A stretch of DNA of 64,000 nt from Stomorhina lunata (lineage: Eukaryota > Arthropoda > Insecta > Diptera > Rhiniidae): positions 84,964,938 through 85,028,937 of the forward strand of contig OW121743.1 of NCBI GenBank assembly GCA_933228675.1, given 5' to 3'. Positions 56,073 through 64,000 of the stretch are shown here, one piece after another. Each line of letters opens with the position of its first letter. Position 1 is the stretch's first letter. Position numbers and translations under genes: made by a program. Under the pieces are notes generated by a model, which was not told the origin of the DNA, ran no database searches, and saw only the letters and a list, made by a program, of their open reading frames with translations.

Positions 56073-56390
56073 GAAAAAATTAGGATTTATCAGGCTTGAG
56101 TTCATTTTTAATTTTCAAATTATTAATTTGAAAATTTGAAAGTAATAATACACAATTAATTAAACGTAGTGATGTTCGATCAAATTGAATTAATGATTAT
56201 CTCTGCAATTTGACAACTCGACTGTGGTCGAGGGCGCTAAGTGCTGATGACGTCCTGTGGCGGGACAGAAATTGCAATCCACTAGCCGCGTTCAAAAATA
56301 TTTTTTTCAGTTTTACTCCACATTATTAATTTCAAATTAATAATTTGAAAATTAAAAATGAGCTCAAGTCTGATAAATCCTAATTTTTTC
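56073..56390. repeat. Inverted repeat with 61-bp arms enclosing a hammerhead-like motif
   Basis: The left arm 56073-56133 (GAAAAAATTAGGATTTATCA, GGCTTGAGTTCATTTTTAAT ...) and right arm 56330-56390 are complementary with about two mismatches. The 196-bp loop is less AT-rich than the surroundings. It contains a hairpin CTCGAC-TGTG-GTCGAG (56217-56232) and the motif at 56236-56286. The near-perfect arms point to a recent or conserved structure. Confidence 0.9.
56236..56286 (+). ncRNA. Hammerhead ribozyme motif, type I, complete core
   Basis: Self-cleaving RNA motif, predicted. Stem I strand GCTAAGTG (56236-56243); CTGATGA (56244-56250); stem II GTCC/GGAC (56252-56255 with 56263-56266), loop TGTGGCG, with a C-A mismatch at the base next to the core; GAAA (56268-56271); stem III ATT/AAT around GC (56271-56278); cleavage-site C at 56279; stem I strand CACTAGC (56280-56286), pairing with 56236-56243 apart from one bulged A. 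All conserved core positions are present. Family knowledge: type I hammerheads with short stem III occur in Penelope-like and other non-autonomous retroelements and animal satellites. No reverse transcriptase is visible nearby. Confidence 0.7.
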
Positions 56391-59390
56391 AATTAATTCA
56401 ATTTAAAGTTCAAATAATTAATTCCCAAATAATATTTTTTTTGTTTTACCACGCCTACAAATACCGCCCTTTTTGTATTTTGTTAACTGTGTCGCCATCC
56501 TTAGTCCTATCATATCACTTTATATATCGATGTTCACGGCTCTGTAAGGGCTACATTTCTCCCTTTGATTGCGAGATTTAAGTAGATTAATGTCATTTCC
56601 GGCTAAGGACCTGATAAAGGTCAATTGTGGATAGATTGTTACCAAATTTCGGTTATTGGTTTATATTTACAAAATATTTATCTGTGCAAAGTTTTACTAA
56701 TAAAATGCATTTATATTTAGATTAATAAGCATTGTTGTGCTTTTATGGCTATTTAAATTACCTTTGAGAATGTATTTTGTATGGTAGGTAGGTCAAATAT
56801 GGACCTATACCTACAAAATTAGGTAAACCGATTAAGGTTATCATAAGCAATATTTGTGCCGAATATTATTAAAATATAACTAAATTTGTGGCTGTAAAGG
56901 ACCAAAAACTCTATTCCGGGAAGGATTTCCTATGGGAGGTACACGATTTTAGAAAAAAAAGATATAGTATGCAGTTTGTTCACATTTAGACAGGTGTCAT
57001 GGAGCAGTAAACCTGGGGATGTATAAGCGTTTCAATTAGTAGGCAAAAAAATTCAAAAAGAAACACACTTATTGACCTGCACTCGTATACATATAAATAT
57101 TCATTCCAGAAAAAGGCTTAAATCAAGATTAATAACATTACTGAGATTTAAAAAGTTCTTTAAATTTTCTTACTTTAAGTGTTTCCCATGAAGTATTAGA
57201 CTCTTGAGCTTAAGCAACACTTTTTTGCACATCAACTTTTCCCACCCACTGCCACTCGGAAACCATTGATATTAATTCTTCTTTCACTTGTATTTAAGCT
57301 TTTTGCAGCATAATTTTTTTTTGTTATTCTTGTCATTTTGTGGTTTATCCTGGAGTCGTTGGCGTATTTGCAGTTGGTTGACTTTATATAAATGTCAAAG
57401 CTTTTATGTACTGTTGTAAATATATATGTAGAGTATATGTGTGTATGCATAAGTGTAAGAGTGGCTGTTAAAAGGTAAGAGAACAGTTCAACTCTATAAT
57501 AAAAACCGGCAGCTAAATATGACAATCATAAATCATTTACTTTATACATTTATAAGAGTTTATGTTAGAATGAGTGTTAAGAGTTAAGAGGGCCAGTAGT
57601 AGTAGTAGTAAGTAACTTAATAACCCATTAAAAAATAGTTACAATAACTATAAGTTACAATAAGTGAATGAAATTAAAGCGGGCCAAACACAGGTATGAG
57701 TATCCTTAAGGCTATACAGAAGGCACAAAGGATATGTCCAAAGAATGGCTAGAAAATTTTATATTTATGAGGGTTTAAGAGGGTCACTGGGTGTAATAGA
57801 AATATATAAATTACAGGTATTCACTTACTTTTTTCTAACCTAAAATGGCTTAAAACACTTATGATTTGTATAAGTTTTTCTTTCATACCTTTTGGGCTGA
57901 GTGTAAATAATTGATGGGGTTTTTAATAGCTAATAAATGGCTTTAAATAATTAGCACCACATTTTTTAATAACTAATAAATTTAAATTAAATTTAATTTT
58001 CATTTAAATGCTAATTGTTGTACTTTAAATGCTCATAGGCAAATTTTCGAGTAAAGTACTTGAACAAAACAAATGTGTAATTTAAGTATTTGCATTTTAA
58101 AATTTCAATTATTATTTATATATTCATTGAAAAATATTAGTACCTATAATTTAATACAAAATTTAAACACACAGACAAATGTTAATGTTTATGTGTTGGT
58201 AAGCCGTTTTAGTTAGTTGACAGCTTTTGCCTTTTTCTGTAATTTTATATATTTACTGCAAAAAAATGTAACATTAAACTTATTTTTTTCTTCCCATCCA
58301 TTGCTTTCCCTTCCCTTCCCGCCGTCAGTCATCATCATCTTTTACCATCTAGCTGCTACATCAAATTTCCGTTTCCGTTATTTTATGCTAAAAGATAGGG
58401 ACGACTTAACAGCAGCTGATTATTATGACTCTGCTGAGAGTGAGTCAGTGAGTGAGTGAATGAATGGATGCGGTCTAAAGCAACAAGATGAAGTGGAAAT
58501 CATCATCATCAACAGAATATGGTAAAGAATAGGAAGAAAATGAAGCTCATTTGTATGTATCACCACAAACTAACAAAACCAACATTATGTTACAATCACA
58601 CATTCAAACATATACATATTTTCGAAAAAAATAAATACCCCAGCAGTTGAAAATTGGACCGTCCCCAATATCGACTTAGTATTTGAGCGTGTGTTTCTTC
58701 TAAAAGAGGTTGAAAGCCTCTTTTTTTTAACCAAAATTCATTTCAAACTAGGTCAAAGTAACCCATTTACTCTTGATATTTCATTGGTATTGAATCAAAA
58801 ACTTCATTTTTGAACTGCTGGGAATTATGAAATTCCTTTTTATAAATTTTTTTATGTTTGTATGTAATTTTAAGTGTCTAGCAGAGCAAAGATAACAATA
58901 ACAGCAACGGAATAAAATCTAAAAATGTCTCTAATAAAAAGCATAAAGAGAATTGCTGGGTCAGAGGTGAATGTGCTTTAATAACTAGAGGGAGCACAGT
59001 GGGTTTGAAGGTTTCAATATTCTAAATATATATATTATATATAAATATAGTTCTAAAAAGGGCTTGTAGTTCTAAAAATGGCATCAATTGAAGAAATAGT
59101 TTAGTTTTTTGGAACCTTGTTTTCAAAAGAATTAATACTTTGGGAAATACTTGTGTAGTGTAATGTACTTTTTTGGAAAGGGGATTGTAAAGAGGGTAAA
59201 TATCGAAAAAAGGAGATATAAAACTTTATATTTTTTGTATTGTATGTCATGTCTTTTATGAGAACAGTGAAATAGAACATCCGAAACTTCGATGAAAAGA
59301 CCAAATAGAGGAAAATCTTTCAAAGCTCGGCCTAAGCATTTGAAGAATATGAACACAATGTGCTCGGCCTTTGACCTTAAGAGGTTGTAA
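56391..59390. other. AT-rich unique sequence, no recognised gene
   Basis: The stretch 56600-56950 has weak similarity to the dispersed GTCY repeat (GTCAAATATGGACCTATACC, ATTCCGGGAAGGATTTCCTA). Small AGT and GTGA microsatellites lie at about 57594-57610 and 58436-58458. Short frames at 57232-57525 (minus), 58217-58459 (+) and 59101-59488 (minus) show no domain. Confidence 0.5.
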
Positions 59391-59394
59391 ATAT

Positions 59395-60950
59395 ATAAAA
59401 AAAAAATTTCTTTGAAAGATTTTTGATATAAAAAATTTCTATAGAAAGATTTTTGATAAAAAAAAAATTTTATAAAAAAATTTTTCATAAGAAAATTTTT
59501 TATAAAAAATTTTTTATAGAAAAATTTTTGATAAAAAAAATGTTCATAGAAAAATTTTTATATTTTTTGATAAAAAAGTTTTCTAGAAAAAACTTTGAAT
59601 AAAAAAGTTTTCTAGAAAAAACGTTTGATAAAAACATTTACTATAGAAAAATATTTAATAAAAAATTTTCTATAGACAAATTTGTAATAAAAAAATTATC
59701 TGTAGAAAAATTTTTGATTAAAAAATTTACTATAGAAACATTTTTGATAAAAAAAATTTTCTATAGAATAATTTCTTATATTATATAAAAATTAAATAAT
59801 TTTCTATCGAAAAATTTCTGAAAAAAAATTTAAATAGAAAAATTTGTAATAAAAAAATTTTTTTATAGAAAAATTTTTGATAAAAAATTTTCATAGAAAA
59901 ATTTTTGATAAAAAAATTTTCATAGAAAAATTTTTGATAAAAAAATTTGTTATAGAAAATTTTTCGGTAAAAAAAATTATCTATAGAAAAATTTTTGATA
60001 AAAAATTTCCTATAGAAAATTATTTGATAAAAAATTTTCTATAAAAAAATTTTTCATATTAATAATTTATCAAACATTTTTCTATAGAAAATTTTTTTAT
60101 CAAAAATTTTTCTGTAGAAAATTTTTTTATCAAAAATTTTTCTATCGAAAATTTTTTACCAAAACTTTTATATGATTTTTGAGAAAAAAAATTTTTTGTA
60201 AAAAATTTTTGGTAATAAATTTTTTGTAGAAAAATTTATGATAAAAAAATTTTCCATAGAAACAATTTTGATAAAAAAATTTACTATACATTTAATAAAA
60301 AAAAATTTCTATAGAAAAATGTTTGTTAAAATTTTTTATAGTAAGATTTTTGATAAAAAAAATTTTCGATAGAAAAATTTTTGATTAAAAAATTTTCTAT
60401 AGAAAAATCTATGATATACAAATTTTTAATAAAAAAATTTTCTATTAAAAGGTTTTTCATAACAAAAATCCATAGAAACATTTTTGACAAAAAATTGCAT
60501 AGAAAAAATTTTTTTTTTAAATTTTCTATCGACAATTTTTGATAAAAAAATTTCTGTAAATATATTTTTGGTCAAAAATTTTCTATAGAAAAATTTTTAA
60601 TAAAAAAAAATTCTATAGAAAAGTTTTTGATAGAAAAATTTTCTATGGAAATTTTTTTTTATCTAAAAGTATATAAAAAATTTTCTATAGAAATTTTCAT
60701 AGAAAAATTTTTAATAAAAAAAAATTCTATAGAAAAGTTTTTGATAGAAAAATTTTCTATGGAAATTTTTTTTTATCTAAAAGTATATAAAAAATTTTCT
60801 ATAGAAATTTTCATAGAAAACTTTTTGATAAAAAAAATTTTCATAGAAAGATTTTTGATAAAAAAAATTTCTATAGAAAGATTTTGCATAAAAAAATTTT
60901 CTAAAGAAAGGTTAATGATAAAAAAATTTCTGTAGAAAATTTTTTGATAA
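59395..60950 (-). repeat. 30-bp palindrome-containing minisatellite array (GAAAAATTTTTGAT orientation)
   Basis: About 50 units with many indels. A patch at 60065-60180 is in the opposite orientation. A block at about 60590-60690 is tandemly duplicated at 60705-60810. Open frames with FSIEKFLIKK-type repeats are artefacts. Confidence 0.94.
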
Positions 60951-60956
60951 AAAAAC

Positions 60957-61154
60957 TTTCAAAAAGAAGTGAATTTGCATTTGATCCCAAATCTGTTACA
61001 TTTATTTATTAATGTAACAGACCAATTTATTGATAAAAAGCCAAAAAATGTTTGCGGAGAAACCAAATTCCTTTTTATCAATAAATTGGTCTGTTACATT
61101 AATAAATAAATTTAACAGATTTGGGATCAAATGCAAATACACTTCTTTTTGAAA
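60957..61154. repeat. Foldback core, near-perfect 84-bp arms
   Basis: Left arm 60957-61040 (TTTCAAAAAGAAGTGAATTT, GCATTTGATCCCAAATCTGT ...) and right arm 61071-61154 are almost exact complements. The 30-bp loop reads CCAAAAAATGTTTGCGGAGA and AACCAAATTC. It is the same core as 13145-13249 and 17960-18378, but it lacks the hammerhead-like part. The arms' near identity suggests recent formation or gene conversion. Confidence 0.93.
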
Positions 61155-61164
61155 AATATTTACA

Positions 61165-61395
61165 TCCCGACTATTTTATTATTTTTTGATAAAAAAATTT
61201 TCTATAGAAAAATTTTTGAGAAAAAAATTTTCTATAGAAAAATGTTTGAGAAAAAATTTTCTATAGAAAAATTTTTGAGAAAAAAATTTTCTATAGAAAA
61301 ATTTTTGAGAAAAAAATTTTCTATAGAAAAATTTTTGAGAAAAAAATTTTCTATAGAAAAATTTTTGAGAAAAAAATTTCTATAGAAAACTTTTA
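61165..61395 (-). repeat. 30-bp array, homogeneous subfamily (GAGAAAAAAA)
   Basis: Seven or eight nearly identical 30-bp units, TTTTCTATAGAAAAATTTTT followed by GAGAAAAAAA, distinguished from other arrays by GAG in place of GAT. The reading frame FSIEKFLRKK is an artefact. The same subfamily in opposite orientation occurs at 63010-63290. Confidence 0.95.
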
Positions 61396-62970
61396 TAATT
61401 TTTACTTTTTTTCTTCAATCTTTTCAAATTGTATGTTTTGTTAAACATAAAATTTACTTGGTATAAATTTCATCCAAATCGATAGATATTGATTTCAAAA
61501 GTACGGTCACTTAGCGTTAGCTAAGTGATCTAGATATACACTATCATACAATATTTTGTAAGATTTTGTTAATAATTAGACAAGACCAACTTTCGTTAGA
61601 ATCGGTTCTAATCTAATAAATAAGATCTGCCCTCAAATAAGCCAAAACTCAAACTTTTTTTTTTGTTATATCAAAAATATAATTTCGTTTATGCTCATCA
61701 TTATTTAAAAATCTTAGGATTTACTTAATTAACAACAACATCCATTTATTTTTCTCAAATCACCTTCTAAACTTATATAATAAATTATTCAAATTAAATC
61801 TTTTCTTTTGGCTCAAAGTGTTAACAAAAAGACAATGCAAAGGATTTCCATTGAGCAAAGACTAAATATATTAATTCTAATATTTCCTTAAGTCATTTTA
61901 GCTGCTTAAATACTTTTAGGCAATAGACAGAAAATCTTTTGTAATTTTCTTGATATATCATATTGCAAACATGACTGGGGCTTTTTTGTGTAAAAATTCC
62001 CTTTTGTTTTTTGGTCTTCTCTGTCTAGTTCTTTAAGGCCTAAAATGCGCAAGTAGTAAAACAAAATTTAATATTTATCTTAAGAGTTTTTGTGAAGGAA
62101 TTTTTTTAAGTTTTTAAGTACAATATTAAAGGAATTACAGACAATTTTAAGATTTCGATACAAAAACAAATTTTCATAAATGGGAGCTTATTAAAGAATA
62201 GAAATAGGAAAGGAACTCAAAATTTTTGTACGTTCTCAATTGTAAGATAGTTTAGAATTTATAATCGATTTTAGATTTTTTATGAAACATTTTCGCGATT
62301 TTAAGTTGAGTCCAACAACTATGTAAAATTTTGATTTTACACAAAAAATTTAGGCGATTTCAAATTTAGATTCATTTTTCATTTAAACTTCATTTAACAA
62401 AGTTACAGACGCTTGCATTTTTTTATCAAAAAAAAAATTGATTATTTATGAACAATTTTTTATAAAAAATTTTTTATAGAAGCACAAATTATTACTTAAA
62501 AGAGGGAAAAGGCTTATTTCTTACATTAGCGCAGAAGACGTGTTTGTACCTTTATTTAATAAAAATAATGTATTAGACTATAAGACATTTCCAGCATGTG
62601 GTATACCATATTTCCCGTGCATATTTTAAAACTGTTTTTATGGGGAAAATTGTGGAAATTTGTCTCAAAAAGATCCGTGGAAGAACAACACATGTATAAT
62701 GATCTAAAAATAATAGGTATACCACATTAAGTGCTCATTATCCAAACTTTATTGATTTTCAAATATTATGAAATTTTGTCAAGAAATTAGTCAATGCTAT
62801 ATAGTCTATATCTTTTCAACTAATGAACAGATTGGGACTCTTAATTCCAAATATACTTATGATCAGAAATCGGCACAAAGAGAACAGAACAAAAAATCGT
62901 CGGCATAGTTGCCGCTTTTTATACTTTTAAATAAAATAGGTATTATAAGAATGTGTAGTTTCTATCGTAT
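61396..62970. other. AT-rich unique sequence, no recognised gene
   Basis: Nothing beyond AT-rich DNA. Short words GGTATACCA and complement at about 62599-62607 and 62717-62724 form a weak inverted pair. Confidence 0.5.
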
Positions 62971-62974
62971 TTTT

Positions 62975-64000
62975 TTTTCTCAAAAAGTTTTCTATTTTTT
63001 TTTTATCAAAAAATTTTCTATAGAAAATTTTTTTCTCAAAAATTTTTCTATAGAAAATTTTTTTCTCAAAATTTTTTCTATAGAAAATTTTTTTCTCAAC
63101 AATTTTTCTATAGAAAATTTTTTTCTCAAAAATTTTTCTATAGAAAATTTTTTTCTCAAAAATTGTTCTATAGAAAATTTTTTTCTCAAAAATTTTTCTA
63201 TAGAAAATTTTTTCTTAAAAATTGTTCTATAGAATTTTTTTTTTCAAAAATTTTTCTATAGAAAATTTTTTTCTCAAAAATATTTCTATTTATTTTATCA
63301 CAAATTTTTCTTTAGAAAAATTTTTTTATCAAAAATTTTTCTGTAGAACATTTTTATTTATCAAAAATTTTTCTATAGAAATTTTTTTATCACAAATTTT
63401 TCTATAGAAAATTTTTCCACAGGAAATTGTTTTACCAACATTTTTTCTACAGAATTTTTTTTTTTAATTTTCTTAAGAAAATTTGTTTTATCAACAATTT
63501 TTTTATAGACAATTTTTAAGAAAATTTTTCTGTAGACAAATATTTTTATCAAAAATTTTTGATTAGGAAAATTTTTCTATTTTTTTTATTATTTTTCTAT
63601 AGAAAATTTTTTTCTCAAAAATTTTTCTATAGAAAATTTTTTTTATTAAAAATTTTTCTACAGAAAATTTTTTTCTCAAAAATTTTTCTATAGAAAATTT
63701 TGTTTATCAAAAATTTTTCTATAGAAAATTTTTTTATCAGAAATTTTTCTATAGAATGTTTTTTTTATTAAAAATTTTTCTATTGAAAATTTTCTTATCA
63801 AAAATTTGTCTATAGAAAATTTTTTTATCAAAAATTTTTCCGTAGAAAATTTTTTTATCAAAAATTTTTCTATAGAAAATTTTTTTATCAAAAATTTTTC
63901 TATAGAAAATTTTTTTATCAAAAATTTTTCCATAGAAAATTTTTTTATCAAAAATTTTTCTATAGAAAATTTTTTTATTAAAAATTTTTGTATAGAAAAT
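62975..64000 (+). repeat. 30-bp palindrome-containing array, forward, to window edge
   Basis: Starts with a CTCAAAAATTTTTCTATAGA subfamily (63010-63290), shifts to irregular units (63300-63600) and ends with very regular TATCAAAAATTTTTCTATAG units (63790-64000). It continues past the window. Long frames on both strands are repeat-derived. Confidence 0.95.

Overview
The window looks like non-coding, repeat-dominated DNA from a higher fly (Diptera). This is inferred from the extreme A+T content, two DD37E-type Tc1/mariner remnants (a group I know from dipterans), a mariner with a characteristic insect-type transposase, and dispersed repeats carrying GTCY-type tetranucleotide runs. I recognise no host protein-coding gene. 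Nearly all long open frames come from tandem repeats whose unit length is a multiple of three, from a tetranucleotide microsatellite, or from AT-rich chance reading.

Layout: 1-5.8 kb holds three 31-bp AT-rich minisatellite arrays, two in opposite orientation around a spacer. 7.6-11.2 kb holds a dispersed repeat, six ~154-bp tandem units and a DD37E remnant split by a tRNA-derived SINE. 12.6-14.6 kb is a diverged ~30-bp array around a small inverted repeat. 16.9-18.8 kb is a composite inverted-terminal-repeat element carrying a hammerhead-ribozyme-like motif, a foldback core and 30-bp arrays. 19.4-20.3 kb holds three short relatives of it in a row. 21.3-22.0 kb is a foldback element with hAT-like ends. 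22.1-24.6 kb is a large 30-bp array followed by the composite element's terminal module in reverse. 27.1-28.8 kb is a related diverged array plus a 420-bp CAGA microsatellite. 31.2-32.4 kb is the better DD37E pseudogene. 32.6-34.3 and 36.3-38.8 kb are further arrays with the same terminal module. 41.2 kb has a piggyBac-type MITE, 42.6 kb a hairpin, and 43.6-44.4 kb an inverted second copy of the 7.6-kb repeat. 45.65-46.93 kb is a nearly complete mariner. 47.3-48.6 kb is a diverged tandem repeat. 50.2-52.1 kb is a 1.9-kb homogeneous 11-bp satellite abutting a short ITR element. 54.2 kb is a 17-bp minisatellite. 55.6-56.4 kb has a tRNA-like sequence and, 0.5 kb on, a hammerhead-like motif in the loop of a 61-bp inverted repeat. 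59.4-61.4 and 63-64 kb are more 30-bp arrays, the first around a near-perfect 84-bp-arm palindrome.

The connecting theme is one repeat system. Arrays of ~29-31 bp units, mostly containing the palindrome TTTTCTATAGAAAA, fill roughly a quarter of the window. They recur next to the same terminal module, the same foldback core and, in the best-preserved copy, hammerhead-like motifs, all bounded by the inverted ends of a short MITE family. I infer a non-autonomous composite element whose internal minisatellite has expanded. No encoded transposase for it is visible here. All boundaries were read by eye.
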